A DNA stretch of 64,000 bases from Akkermansia sp. (lineage in GTDB: Bacteria; Verrucomicrobiota; Verrucomicrobiia; Verrucomicrobiales; Akkermansiaceae), in contig JAFUQZ010000062.1 of the NCBI GenBank assembly GCA_017472085.1, positions 1 through 64,000 of the forward strand, read 5' to 3'. Below are positions 1-9,146 of this stretch, one piece after another. Positions within the stretch are counted from its first letter, which is position 1, and each line of letters starts with the position of its first letter. Both the position numbers and the translations under genes were made by a program. The notes under the pieces are model-generated. The model saw only the letters and a program-made list of their open reading frames with translations, was not told the origin of the DNA and did not search any database.

Positions 1-32
1 GAGAATATCCCGGCCCGGAGCGGATGTAAATT

Positions 33-158
33 GCGCCCGGAGGGCGCGGGAATCATAGCCGGGGGTAAGTGCAACGGAGGGCGCAGGCGTAGCCGAAGCT
101 CCTCCGTGCACGCAGCCCCCGGTATCAAGTAAAAAAATAATCAAGCCCCGCAAGGGGC
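33..158. repeat. Intergenic hairpin cluster (short palindromic elements)
   Basis: The first 386 bases hold no convincing gene. I see a 15-base palindrome at 33-47 (GCGCCC, GGA, GGGCGC). A larger imperfect inverted repeat at 58-123 has arms sharing CCGGGGG/CCCCCGG, GTGCA/TGCAC and CGGAGG/CCTCCG and a loop with its own small GGC/GCC stem. A third short hairpin is at 145-158 (GCCCC, GCAA, GGGGC). Such clusters often mark dispersed repeats or gene ends. The gene to the left lies outside the window, so this could also be its termination region. From about 160 to 350 I see nothing further. Confidence 0.55.
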
Positions 159-351
159 GACAGAAAGCGTATTTTCGCTCAGTCGTTTCGCAATTACCGG
201 GTGGGATGCCAACGAAGCCACTCCTCTACATCTGCTCCGTGTCCTGCACCTTGTCCATCGGATATCGGACTCGGAGCTTCCCGACAAAGCTTCTGATTTT
301 CCGGGCTATGCGGGACTTCGTGAAAAACGGAGTTGATGCTGCGTAATTTGC

Positions 352-380
352 TTGAGGAACGGTAACAATTCGGGTACAAT
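352..380 (+). promoter_or_regulatory. Predicted glgB promoter
   Basis: TTGAGG (352-357) and TACAAT (375-380) are separated by 17 bases. The ATG is only 6 bases beyond the -10 box, so transcription should start at or next to the start codon. Confidence 0.6.
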
Positions 381-386
381 GAGGGC

Positions 387-2390
387 ATGAGAAGACCCCC
401 GATACCCGGATTGGTGCTGGCAGACAGCTGGTTAGCTCCCTTTGAGCGTGATATCAAAGGCCGGCTGCGGCTTTTTGATTCGGCTATGGAGCGTATCTGC
501 CGCCGCGGAGGGGATATTACGGATTTTGCGAAAGGGTATGAGCGCTACGGTTTTAACCGCGATGCCCGGACGGGGGAATGGATCTATCGCGAGTGGGCGC
601 CGGGGGCTCGTGCTCTGTACCTGATAGGTGATTTCAACGGCTGGAATCGCTCTGCCACGCCTATGCAGCGCAATGCGGAGGGGGTGTGGGAGGTGCGGCT
701 TCCCGCTGAAACTCTGACGCATGGTCAGCATGTGAAGGTGCATGTCATCGGCGCGGATAATCAGGGGCGCGACCGCATGCCGGCCTGGATTCACTACACG
801 GAGCAGGATGCTGCCACCTTTGATTACTCCGGCATTATCTGGGAACCCGCTGAACCCTACCGCTGGAAGAACACCCGCTGGAATCCGTCTGTGGTTCGCA
901 CGCCGTTTATCTACGAGACGCATGTGGGCATGGCGGGTGAGGAGGAGTGCATCCATTCCTACCGGGAGTTTGCGGACAACGTGCTGCCGCGTATTGCAAG
1001 ACTGGGCTATAACGTGGTGCAGATTATGGCGATTCAGGAGCATCCGTACTACGGTTCGTTCGGCTATCATGTGTCGTCTTTCTTTGCTCCGTGCAATCGT
1101 TTCGGCACGCCGGAGGATCTTAAATACCTGATTGATACGGCGCATGGTCTGGGTATTGCCGTGCTGCTGGATGTGGTGCATTCCCATGCTGTCAAGAATG
1201 TGGCCGAGGGGCTGAACGACTTTGACGGGTCGGGCGGGCAGTATTTCATTGCCGGTGACCGCGACAGCCGCCACCCGGATTGGGATAGCTGCCTGTTCAA
1301 CTACGGGCGCATTGAGGTGCAGGAATTCCTGCTCAGCAACCTGCGCTGGTGGCTGGAGGAATACCGCTTTGACGGTTTCCGCTTCGATGGAGTCACCAGC
1401 ATGCTGTATGTTCATCACGGGCATGAGCCGTTTACTGATTTGAGCTGCTATTTCAATAATCAGGTGAATCTGGATGCCGTGACCTACCTGCAACTGGCCA
1501 CCACGCTGGTGCAGCGGGTTTGCCCGGGGGCGCTCATCATTGCTGAGGACATGAGCGGCATGCCCGGGCTCTGCCGCCCGGTGGATGAGGGCGGGTTCGG
1601 CTTCTCGCATCGTCTGGCTATGGGCTTGCCGGATTATTGGATTAAGCTGCTCAAGGAGAAGAAGGATGAGGAATGGAGCGTGGGTGATATGTGGTACACG
1701 CTCATCAACCGTCGCTACGGTGAACCCAACATCGCCTATGCGGAGAGCCATGACCAGGCGCTGGTGGGGGACAAGACGATAGCCTTCCGGCTCATGGACG
1801 CGGAGATGTACACGAACATGAGCTGTCTGCAACCCGCCAGTCTCATCACTGACCGCGGAATAGCGCTGCACAAGATGATTCGCCTGGCCACGCTGGCTGC
1901 CGGCGGTGAGGGGTGGCTCAACTTCATGGGCAACGAGTTCGGGCATCCGGAGTGGATAGATTTCCCCCGCGAGGGCAACGGTAATTCCTACAAATACTGC
2001 CGCCGCCAGTGGAGTCTGGTGGACAATGCCGATTTGCGGTATCGTTACCTGAATGCCTTTGATGCCGCCATGGTGGCGCTGGCCCGCAGGGGGAGTCTGC
2101 TTGATTCCCGTCCGGCGCAGCCGCTCAATATGGATGAGGTCAATCAGGTGATGGCTTTCGAGCGCGGCGGGCTTCTCTTTGTGTTCAACTGGAATGGGTC
2201 ACGCGCCATCCCGGACTACAAGCTTCCCGCACCCGCTCCCGGCCGCTGGCGCGTGGTGCTGGACTCGGATGCCGAAGCTTTCGGCGGTTACGCCCGGCAG
2301 GATTCCTCCGTTTTCCATTTCACGGATAATAAGGGGAATCTGTCTCTCTATCTTCTGCCGCGTACCGTGCTTGTTCTGCAAAAAGCCTGA
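387..2390 (+). CDS. glgB: 1,4-alpha-glucan branching enzyme
   Basis: A 667-residue GH13 protein. It cuts alpha-1,4 glucan chains and rejoins the piece by an alpha-1,6 bond, making glycogen branches in the cytosol. An N-terminal CBM48-like beta domain (about residues 55-140, with YREWAPGA and DFNGWN) precedes the catalytic barrel. The barrel carries the GH13 signatures: FRFDGVTSM with the nucleophile Asp near residue 333, the acid/base Glu in IIAEDMSG near 385, and SHDQ near 453. A C-terminal beta domain ends the protein. ESHDQAL and GNEFGHPEW resemble the eukaryote-like branching-enzyme clade rather than the classical enteric GlgB form. The start is fixed by the promoter 6 bases upstream. No other glycogen gene is adjacent. 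Confidence 0.93.
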   Translation: MRRPPIPGLVLADSWLAPFERDIKGRLRLFDSAMERICRRGGDITDFAKGYERYGFNRDARTGEWIYREWAPGARALYLIGDFNGWNRSATPMQRNAEGVWEVRLPAETLTHGQHVKVHVIGADNQGRDRMPAWIHYTEQDAATFDYSGIIWEPAEPYRWKNTRWNPSVVRTPFIYETHVGMAGEEECIHSYREFADNVLPRIARLGYNVVQIMAIQEHPYYGSFGYHVSSFFAPCNRFGTPEDLKYLIDTAHGLGIAVLLDVVHSHAVKNVAEGLNDFDGSGGQYFIAGDRDSRHPDWDSCLFNYGRIEVQEFLLSNLRWWLEEYRFDGFRFDGVTSMLYVHHGHEPFTDLSCYFNNQVNLDAVTYLQLATTLVQRVCPGALIIAEDMSGMPGLCRPVDEGGFGFSHRLAMGLPDYWIKLLKEKKDEEWSVGDMWYTLINRRYGEPNIAYAESHDQALVGDKTIAFRLMDAEMYTNMSCLQPASLITDRGIALHKMIRLATLAAGGEGWLNFMGNEFGHPEWIDFPREGNGNSYKYCRRQWSLVDNADLRYRYLNAFDAAMVALARRGSLLDSRPAQPLNMDEVNQVMAFERGGLLFVFNWNGSRAIPDYKLPAPAPGRWRVVLDSDAEAFGGYARQDSSVFHFTDNKGNLSLYLLPRTVLVLQKA

Positions 2391-2444
2391 CATTTTTCAG
2401 AAAAAAGTTGCGGATGCTCAAGTGGAACGGATGTATAGGGGTGT

Positions 2445-2831
2445 ATGAAAGGTTTTGTTATAGCGATACCTGTTCTGTTGGCACTCGGTTGTGATGAGTT
2501 TTGCCCGGCGCGAACGCATCAACCTCCCGCCATCGCTGCCTATCCCGCATCCGAGCTGGATGCGGAGATTCTGGCCGTCTGCATCAACGATTATAAAAAA
2601 CGATACCGTGCGGGCAGAGAGCTGAAAAATTACCTCCGCTTCGACTACAGAGTATTGGCGTATGAGGAGGCTGCGCGACATCGTTTTCTGCAACAGCCGC
2701 AGCTTGAGCCCGGGCAGCGCTATGTGCTGGTGACCATCTGCGACCTGCCGCCCCGCCGGTTAGGGGGCTCTGCAGAGTATCTGGTGGAGCCGAAAACACG
2801 AAAAATACTGGCCTGGAGTCACGGAAAATGA
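2445..2831 (+). CDS. Small lipoprotein, function unknown
   Basis: A 128-residue protein that I do not recognise. The N terminus (MKGFVIAIPVLLALGCDEF) is a lipoprotein signal with lipobox LALGC, so the product should be lipid-anchored in the envelope. The rest is soluble and mixed in charge, with a basic YKKRYRAGRELK stretch. The stop overlaps an ATG by 4 bases (ATGA), the usual sign of coupling to the next gene, which is another small lipoprotein. Confidence 0.6.
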   Translation: MKGFVIAIPVLLALGCDEFCPARTHQPPAIAAYPASELDAEILAVCINDYKKRYRAGRELKNYLRFDYRVLAYEEAARHRFLQQPQLEPGQRYVLVTICDLPPRRLGGSAEYLVEPKTRKILAWSHGK

Positions 2832-3234
2832 GCAGGCTCTCTATATCGTTCCGGCCGCAATCGCGCTTATTGTCTGTTCATGCAGCGATGTGCAGACGGA
2901 CTATTTCTGCGATAATACTGTCACGCCGGACAATGGGGTGGACAAGCCGCGAACGAAGCTCCTGACCCCGGCAGAAAAACAGGTATTGAATGCCTGGATC
3001 GCAGAGCATACGACATGGCTCAATTCTTCATACATAACCTACGCGCCGGAGGGCATCACGATGCGGGCCGCAAGGGTAAAAATCAGCATCAGGCGTGGAG
3101 ATGTCATCCTGTCGGTAAAAGCAGATGATACTGATGTGTGGCATCAGTATGTCAAGCGTGGAGCCGTGTCTGATGGCATGCTGATGAAGCTGATGGAACA
3201 ATCCCCTCAATCCCGCCAGGCATCCGGGAATTGA
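2828..3234 (+). pseudogene. Small lipoprotein gene with a frameshift just after its start
   Basis: The ATG at 2828 overlaps the previous stop. Read directly, it gives an arginine-rich peptide that stops after about 45 codons. The neighbouring frame is open to 3234. Between about 2836 and 2890 it encodes ALYIVPAAIALIVCSCSDV, a near-ideal lipoprotein signal with a Cys lipobox, but that frame has no ATG, GTG or TTG before 2890. A one-base loss within 2831-2842 would join the two. This is either a recent inactivation, a sequencing error or phase variation. The mature part (about 110 residues) is unknown. The 3' end overlaps the convergent gene by 28 bases. Confidence 0.5.
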
Positions 3235-3905
3235 CCGGGGAGCGGGCGGGGCTGACAGGGACGGCAGATGTGGTTGAATTCCACCGCAAGCTCCTGCCTG
3301 CCGCTGTCAAAAAGGATTCGCATTTCCTGTACCGGGCTGTAGAGAAAAGTCTTGCGGCGCAGACTCAGCTTCAGGCCGTTATGCCCGCAGGCGTATACCT
3401 GCGTAATATAATCGTGGCACGGCGTGCCGTCCTCTTCTGTATACCAGGAGGCCAGCCGCAGTTCCCGCGGGCTGATGCGGTTGAGGTAGAGACGCCGCCC
3501 GTCTTCCCAAAGGTCTGTTTTCCACACGCCATCAATCCATTCGGGATAGGCTTCGGCCTCGCAGGAGATACGCACTACATGCCGATGCGGAGGTGACGGG
3601 CAGGTCTCGATACTGCGGAAAAAGCGGTCGGTGTCCCAAGACTCCACCAGAATGCCGCCGGATTCGGGATGCGGATAGACATAGAGGTTCAAGCTTCCCC
3701 ATCTGCTGTTCATTCGGAAAGCCAGATAGGCAGCATTGATGCTGATGGGTGTCAGCTCACACTCTTCGTTCCGGGTCAAATCCGTCAGTTCGATGTCGAT
3801 ATAGTGCTCTCTGACCTTGATTTGCAGGCAATAGTCCATGATGTACGCAAAGTACCGGGTGCCGGCGTACAGAGAACTCAGGGTGGTGTGGGTATGGAGT
3901 TTCAC
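3207..3905 (-). CDS. Conserved-looking protein of unknown function
   Basis: A soluble protein of about 232 residues with no signal peptide or membrane segment. It is rich in Tyr, Arg and Trp and looks like a beta-rich fold. I recognise no motif. An ATG at 3914 lies inside the predicted -10 box (TAGAAT, 3918-3913), so it cannot be the start. A GTG at 3905, 7 bases downstream of that box, fits the leaderless pattern of this window. An internal ATG at 3839 is the other option. The gene is divergent from dxr and has its own promoter. Confidence 0.55.
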   Translation of the reverse strand: MKLHTHTTLSSLYAGTRYFAYIMDYCLQIKVREHYIDIELTDLTRNEECELTPISINAAYLAFRMNSRWGSLNLYVYPHPESGGILVESWDTDRFFRSIETCPSPPHRHVVRISCEAEAYPEWIDGVWKTDLWEDGRRLYLNRISPRELRLASWYTEEDGTPCHDYITQVYACGHNGLKLSLRRKTFLYSPVQEMRILFDSGRQELAVEFNHICRPCQPRPLPGQFPDAWRD

Positions 3906-3912
3906 CGACAGC

Positions 3913-3941
3913 ATTCTACCATATCATCAGGGCCTCCGCAA
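3913..3941 (-). promoter_or_regulatory. Predicted promoter of the unknown gene at 3207-3905
   Basis: On the minus strand, TTGCGG (3941-3936) and TAGAAT (3918-3913) are 17 bases apart. Expected initiation near 3906 coincides with the GTG at 3905. Confidence 0.55.
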
Positions 3942-3951
3942 CAATGAAAGA

Positions 3952-3979
3952 TTGACTTTCAGCGGATTTGCCGTAGAAT
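3952..3979 (+). promoter_or_regulatory. Predicted dxr promoter
   Basis: TTGACT (3952-3957) and TAGAAT (3974-3979) are 16 bases apart. The dxr ATG follows after 9 bases. Confidence 0.6.
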
Positions 3980-3988
3980 AGTCGGCGT

Positions 3989-5149
3989 ATGAAGAGAAAA
4001 CGCGTCGTCATCCTCGGCTCCACCGGCAGCATCGGCACCAGCGCTCTCAAAGTGGCGCGGGATATTCCGGAGCGCATGGAGGTGGTGGCTCTGGCTGCCC
4101 ACAGCAGTGTTGGTAAGCTGGCAGAGCAGGCGCGTGAATTCGGCGTGCGCAACGTGTGTATATTCGATGAATCCAGGGTGGCGGAGCTGCGCGGGCTTCT
4201 CCCGTCGGACGTGAAGATTTCTGCCGGATTGGAGGGCTTGTGCGAGCTGGCTGCGCTGGAGGAAGCCGACATGGTGCTGGTGTCTATCATCGGCACGGCC
4301 GGGCTGCAACCCACGCTCTGTGCCATAGAGGCCGGGAAAGACCTGGCCATTGCCTCCAAGGAAATCCTGGTGATGGCCGGTGAGGTGGTCATGACACGCG
4401 CTGCGGAGAAGGGAATCAACGTGCTGCCCGTGGACAGCGAGCACAATGCCATTTACCAATGCCTGCAGGGTAATCACGGCGGCGCGGAGCAGGTGAGCCG
4501 CCTTATTCTGACCGCCAGCGGCGGCCCGTTCCGCACCACCCCCCGCGAACAGCTGGCCAATGTCACGCTGGAGCAGGCGCTCAGGCATCCCACCTGGAAG
4601 ATGGGACGCAAAATTACCATCGATTCCGCTACCCTTTTCAACAAGGGGCTGGAAATGATTGAAGCCCGCTGGCTTTTCGATATCCCCATGGAGCGGGTGG
4701 ATGTCATCGTGCACCCGCAGAGCATTGTGCATTCTCTGGTGGAGTATCGGGACGGTTCTATCCTGGCCCAGCTCAGCTCCAGCGATATGTGTTTCCCCAT
4801 CCAGTATGCCGTTACCTGGCCGGAGCGAATCGACAACTCTCTGCCGCACCTCAATCTGGCGGAAATTGCCAGCCTGCGATTCGAAGCTCCGCGGTGGGAT
4901 GATTTCCCGGCGCTGAATCTGGCTCGCCATGCCGGGCTCACCGGTGGTACCATGCCGGCCATGTACAACGCCGCCAATGAAGTGGCCGTGCAGGCTTTCG
5001 TGGAGGGGCGGCTCAGCTTCCCCGGCATCTGGCAGACCGTGGAGGAAACTCTCTCTGCCGCCACCCCGGAGGATTACCACGGACAGCTGGACATCATCCT
5101 CGCTGCCGATACCTGGGCGCGGGAGTATGCCGCGTCTCTGATTCTCTGA
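3989..5149 (+). CDS. dxr: 1-deoxy-D-xylulose 5-phosphate reductoisomerase
   Basis: A 386-residue cytosolic enzyme that converts 1-deoxy-D-xylulose 5-phosphate to 2-C-methyl-D-erythritol 4-phosphate with NADPH, the committed step of the non-mevalonate isoprenoid pathway. The NADPH-binding motif GSTGSIG is at residues 8-14. Other family blocks are present: LASKEILVMAGE (as AIASKEILV), VDSEHNAIYQCL with the metal-binding residues, TASGGPF, HPTWKMG, and NKGLEMIEA. Length matches the family. It is a single-gene unit with its own close promoter, and it converges on the long minus-strand operon. Confidence 0.95.
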   Translation: MKRKRVVILGSTGSIGTSALKVARDIPERMEVVALAAHSSVGKLAEQAREFGVRNVCIFDESRVAELRGLLPSDVKISAGLEGLCELAALEEADMVLVSIIGTAGLQPTLCAIEAGKDLAIASKEILVMAGEVVMTRAAEKGINVLPVDSEHNAIYQCLQGNHGGAEQVSRLILTASGGPFRTTPREQLANVTLEQALRHPTWKMGRKITIDSATLFNKGLEMIEARWLFDIPMERVDVIVHPQSIVHSLVEYRDGSILAQLSSSDMCFPIQYAVTWPERIDNSLPHLNLAEIASLRFEAPRWDDFPALNLARHAGLTGGTMPAMYNAANEVAVQAFVEGRLSFPGIWQTVEETLSAATPEDYHGQLDIILAADTWAREYAASLIL

Positions 5150-5222
5150 CGGAGTTTTTTCTGCGCGACCCGGAGGCCGATTGGAGTCTCCTGAGAACCT
5201 GCACAGGTATTCGGGGAAACGC

Positions 5223-8200
5223 TCATTTGCCACGGCAGATGCGGCGCAGCCGCCACCCGGCCAACAGGATGGGTACAAGCCCCATGATGAAAAGGTAGAC
5301 GGCATTTCGCTGAACGGTGGAAATGGAATTCTCATCCGTCTCCTGGTCAAGAGTGGAGAATGGCAGAGCCTGACGAGGAGCAAGGAAGAAGCCTCTCTGC
5401 TCGGACTGGCGGACGTCCTTGCGTGCCGTATTCACGCCCTCTCGCACGGAAACGAGTTTTCGATTGGAAAAATAGAACTCGGCGGGCTGGTCATTGTCGT
5501 GTATGGCTCTGTTATCCAGCGTGGTGAAGATGGCTTCCAGATATTCTTCATCTTCAATTCTGGCGGCTTTTCTTACGCGACGCAACAATTCACGGGCTTC
5601 ACGAACCGTGGAGGCACTTCCGTTGAAGGCAAGAGCGGCGCGCTGAATGTAGCGAAGCTGCTCTGTACTGCCGGATTCCTTGTAAAGCTCACGCTTTCGG
5701 TTTACTTCGTCATTGGCCTTATCCCAGAGGTTCTCGGAGGTCTGGATAACGAACATCATCTCGAAGGCATACCGCAGCGGGCAGAACTCCGCAATGAGGG
5801 GGACAGACTTGCTGGTGATTTCATGGGTCAGCTCATCCTGATATGCAACGCGGTGTCGCAGATTGGAAAGACGGGAATCCACCATTTCCGGGATGATGCC
5901 CTCCGGGATTTTCGGGCTGAATTCATTCATTTCCTCAAAGCGTACCATGGCACCGGCCAAAAGAATCTGGGGCACGAGGAGCAGGGGAACGATGTTGAGC
6001 GCGGTGCGGTCAGAGCGGACAAAGGCCGAAACCATGAGGGAAAGGGCAATGCCGACAAAGGCTGTCAGCAGCATGACCAGGAAATGATCCCAGAACATGC
6101 CGTATATGCCGAGTATCAGATTGCCGACAATGAGGTAGAGCGCGCATTGGAGCCCGGCAATGCCGGTGAGCACCAGCACTTTGGATAACAGATACCCCGG
6201 GATGAAGAGCCGATAATTGCTCTCTCTGCGCAGAATGGGCCTGTCTCTCAGAATCTCACAAGCCGCATCCGTCAACCCGAAGAACATGGCCAGGACAAGT
6301 GACAGGAATAGATACTCATTGATGTGCAGAGCTTTATAGAAAGTATAGGGTGCTTCGCTTGCCGCTCTCAGCGTGCCGGCAATGAGCAATGCCAGCACCG
6401 GCCCCTCCAGCAGAACGGCATACAATCCCATGCGGCTGCGCACGCGAGAGAGAAATGTTCGTAATATCCAGAGGCGGAAGAGGCGCCACAGTTCAAGCGG
6501 TGTCCGCTTAGGTAAGCGGGGAATGCTTCTTTTTTCGCCGGAGCGTTGTTTGCTGTTTTCGGATTCTGCGGCAAATGCCGGGGATTTTTCGAAGCGTGAT
6601 TGCCAGAGGGAAGAATCGGAGGCTCTGGTGGAGCCGATGCGGCGAAAAGGTGCTTCCAGCACTTCAAAAACATAGTCTGCACCACCGGCAGCTATAGCCT
6701 CCGCGGGTACTTTGAGTTTGAGGTCTTTGGCTGCTTCTCGGAAATATGTTGTCATCTCCCCGGGTGTACCCCAGAACGCCATCTTGCCGTGGCCATCCAG
6801 CACCATGACCTTATGGAATCGGTTGAGCAGGGTCTGTGCCGGGCGATGAAGGGTGCAGAGGATGATGCGCCCGTGCGACATTTCTTCCAGCGTGTCAATG
6901 ACCCGCTCGGAGTCGCGGGATGACAGGCCGCTGATAGGCTCATCTATCAGGAATACTTCTGCGGTGCCGGTAAGGTCAAGGCCCAGATTCAGCCTCGTGC
7001 GCTCGCCGTCTGAAATGGTGCGTTCGCCGGCTCTTCCCACCGTTCTGTTAGAAAGATGACCGATGCCGACGAAGCCCAGAACGGAAAGCACGCGGCGTTT
7101 TCTTTCGGTATGGGAAAGTCGGGGTCTGCGGGCAATGGAAGCCTGGTAGACGTGTTCGCCCACGGTCATGGCTTCATCAAGGATGTCCTCTCTCGGGATA
7201 AAGGCAATATGGCGGCGCAGGTTTTCGGATTCGGGAGTAAGGCGTTCTCCGTTGTAGCGGATGGAGCCGAAGGACGGTTCCAGATGCCCGGCCAGCATGG
7301 AGAGCAGGGTGCTCTTGCCGGAGCCGCTGGGACCCAGGATACAGGCCATTTCTCCCCGTTTGAGAGAGAATACGATATTATCCACCACTCGCCCGGAGCG
7401 CACAAAATCGCGTGTGAGACCGCGCACGCTCAATGAGGTGATAACGGAGGATTCTTCTTCCAGCACTCCGGCAGAGAAACGGCAACGCAGGTATTGAGAA
7501 ACACTCAGCCCGATAAGGTCGCCATCCCGGAGTTCTGTTTCTCCTTTTACAGGAATGTCATTTATTTTGAGAGAACTGCCATTACCTTCCAGTACACGGA
7601 GCGTCCCTGCATTGGTGGATTTCTCGAACTTTACTTCGAACACAACACCCGGAGCGAGCCAGGGGGTCAGCATCAGCACCCCGGGCCTGTTCATGTAGGG
7701 CAGGTTGGTAACTGTGATACGGCGGATTCCCGGGTCGAGCTGGAAGCTGTGACCGGTTGTGTCCGTGTCGGATATGTCTGCGAAGGTGTAAGGCCCCAGT
7801 CCCTTGATGGTGAATGGTGTATAATAGGAGGTCGTAACGGAATCCCCGTTGAGCATCAGCTTGCCATCCAGACAGAACATGGCATTCTGTCTCAAAATCT
7901 CGATTTCTACATGAATGCCGAACTTGATGCGGGCAATGCTGTTAATCGGGCGCTGCCGCGTAACGGCAAGCCGGTCGCCCTCCAGGTGGATGTAATTAAC
8001 GATTTTGGCCCCGGTGTACCGACATTGAAGCAGAAGCAGTATGCTGTTGTAGGAGAAGTAGTGATTGCGGAGCTCCACCACCTGTGATGCCGTCAGCGGC
8101 AGGACTTCGCTCCTGCGTAATTCCTGCCCCCTGACGGTAATCGGAACGTCTCCGTCATTCACGACCAACAGAAGATTGACGCAGCGAATGACTCGGAACT

Positions 8201-8804
8201 GCACTCCCTTATCTTCTGATGGCAGCATTACGCTGTTCTCTTTCAGGGCCGAAGAAAACGTGAGGCTTTCCATGGGCCTCTGTGCCTCCATGCCCGGCTC
8301 TGCCATCAGCGTTTCAATGACCCGGCTCATCCCCGGGAGATACAAGCCAACGGTGATGTCTCGGAAGAGCCGGGAGTTCATGACATCCCGGCCCAGTCGA
8401 TGCAGCAGCGTGTAAATCTCCAGCGCAAGGGCAATGCGTTCGGCTTCTGAGCGATTGGCAGACGCCAGACTCAGGGTAATTTCCAGCGGGTATCTGGCTT
8501 CATAGGCCACCTGGAAACGCTCTGCCAGCCAGATGTGTTCCACATTGGGAAAGTCGTGGCGCAGGATATCAAGAGCACTCTCCATCTTGTCTTCATCCAG
8601 CCCTTCCACCTGCACCATGATGGAGGCAAACAGGTCAACAATCGTGCCGGCATGCGCTCTGCGGGATTCACCGCGGAGAATCAGATTGCGGGGCGAGACG
8701 CGAAAAAGCGCCCCGGCCAGACTGCTGCGCCAGCGAAGCAGCCTGCGCCGCCAGAGATGCAGCCAGGCAACGACTGTCTTTGCTCTGAATTCTCTGAAAA
8801 TCAT
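5223..8804 (-). CDS. Giant ABCG-type ABC transporter with FHA-like N-terminal region
   Basis: About 1193 residues in one chain. The first 480 or so are regulatory or unknown; around residues 410-450 the pattern NGSSLKINDIPV...LRDGDLIGL resembles the end of an FHA domain. The ABC ATPase follows (about 485-700), with Walker A GPSGSGKST, signature-like ISDGERTRLNLGL and Walker B VFLIDEPISGLSS. The membrane domain comes last (about 800-1190), with roughly six hydrophobic segments and a final one just before the C terminus. The order ATPase then membrane domain is that of ABCG half-transporters. The start MIFREFRAK overlaps the upstream stop by 4 bases, which favours it over a longer reading from 8885. 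The substrate is unknown. It is the last gene of the operon. Confidence 0.75.
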   Translation of the reverse strand: MIFREFRAKTVVAWLHLWRRRLLRWRSSLAGALFRVSPRNLILRGESRRAHAGTIVDLFASIMVQVEGLDEDKMESALDILRHDFPNVEHIWLAERFQVAYEARYPLEITLSLASANRSEAERIALALEIYTLLHRLGRDVMNSRLFRDITVGLYLPGMSRVIETLMAEPGMEAQRPMESLTFSSALKENSVMLPSEDKGVQFRVIRCVNLLLVVNDGDVPITVRGQELRRSEVLPLTASQVVELRNHYFSYNSILLLLQCRYTGAKIVNYIHLEGDRLAVTRQRPINSIARIKFGIHVEIEILRQNAMFCLDGKLMLNGDSVTTSYYTPFTIKGLGPYTFADISDTDTTGHSFQLDPGIRRITVTNLPYMNRPGVLMLTPWLAPGVVFEVKFEKSTNAGTLRVLEGNGSSLKINDIPVKGETELRDGDLIGLSVSQYLRCRFSAGVLEEESSVITSLSVRGLTRDFVRSGRVVDNIVFSLKRGEMACILGPSGSGKSTLLSMLAGHLEPSFGSIRYNGERLTPESENLRRHIAFIPREDILDEAMTVGEHVYQASIARRPRLSHTERKRRVLSVLGFVGIGHLSNRTVGRAGERTISDGERTRLNLGLDLTGTAEVFLIDEPISGLSSRDSERVIDTLEEMSHGRIILCTLHRPAQTLLNRFHKVMVLDGHGKMAFWGTPGEMTTYFREAAKDLKLKVPAEAIAAGGADYVFEVLEAPFRRIGSTRASDSSLWQSRFEKSPAFAAESENSKQRSGEKRSIPRLPKRTPLELWRLFRLWILRTFLSRVRSRMGLYAVLLEGPVLALLIAGTLRAASEAPYTFYKALHINEYLFLSLVLAMFFGLTDAACEILRDRPILRRESNYRLFIPGYLLSKVLVLTGIAGLQCALYLIVGNLILGIYGMFWDHFLVMLLTAFVGIALSLMVSAFVRSDRTALNIVPLLLVPQILLAGAMVRFEEMNEFSPKIPEGIIPEMVDSRLSNLRHRVAYQDELTHEITSKSVPLIAEFCPLRYAFEMMFVIQTSENLWDKANDEVNRKRELYKESGSTEQLRYIQRAALAFNGSASTVREARELLRRVRKAARIEDEEYLEAIFTTLDNRAIHDNDQPAEFYFSNRKLVSVREGVNTARKDVRQSEQRGFFLAPRQALPFSTLDQETDENSISTVQRNAVYLFIMGLVPILLAGWRLRRICRGK

Positions 8805-9145
8805 GACGGAACTTGCATTTTTCCTGCGCCGGGGCAGCGTTGCTCCCACCCCGGGAAGTTCCAGCGATGGGGGAAATCCTTGCACTGCTGCGGTTTGACG
8901 GGTTGGATGCGGCAGGTATTATCGGGTTGGAGCATGATGCAAGCCCCATCCTCAGCGTCGATGAGAGAAAGACCGCGTCTGTTGCGCTGCAAGTGGCAGA
9001 GAGAATTGATAAAATCCACCTCTGTCATACCCAGAAACTCAGCGATGGCTGTGATGTCCGCATCCGTGAGGCAGACATCCCCCTCCCAGCGGCAGCAGGC
9101 GCCGCAGCGTTGGCAGGAGTGAATGATGGGGGAAGTATTTGTCAT
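8801..9145 (-). CDS. YkgJ-family Cys-cluster protein
   Basis: A 114-residue protein of the YkgJ (UPF0153) family, thought to bind zinc or iron. It shows the family N-terminal CQRCGACC cluster at about residues 11-18, a middle Cys, and a C-terminal pair of cysteines in CRIQPVKPQQCKDFP. No membrane segment is seen. It starts one base after the tsaB stop and its own stop overlaps the next start, so it is translated as part of the operon. Biochemical role unknown. Confidence 0.8.
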   Translation of the reverse strand: MTNTSPIIHSCQRCGACCRWEGDVCLTDADITAIAEFLGMTEVDFINSLCHLQRNRRGLSLIDAEDGACIMLQPDNTCRIQPVKPQQCKDFPHRWNFPGWEQRCPGAGKMQVPS

Positions 9146-9146
9146 A

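Noticed and set aside
432-1946. Long open frame of 504 codons on the minus strand inside glgB
   Set aside because: It is the antisense shadow of a clearly conserved GH13 gene; its product has no family motif and is rich in His, Arg and Pro as expected from such shadows.
5181-6188. Plus-strand frame of 335 codons over the ABC transporter
   Set aside because: It is opposite the conserved membrane domain of the transporter and lacks any signature of its own.
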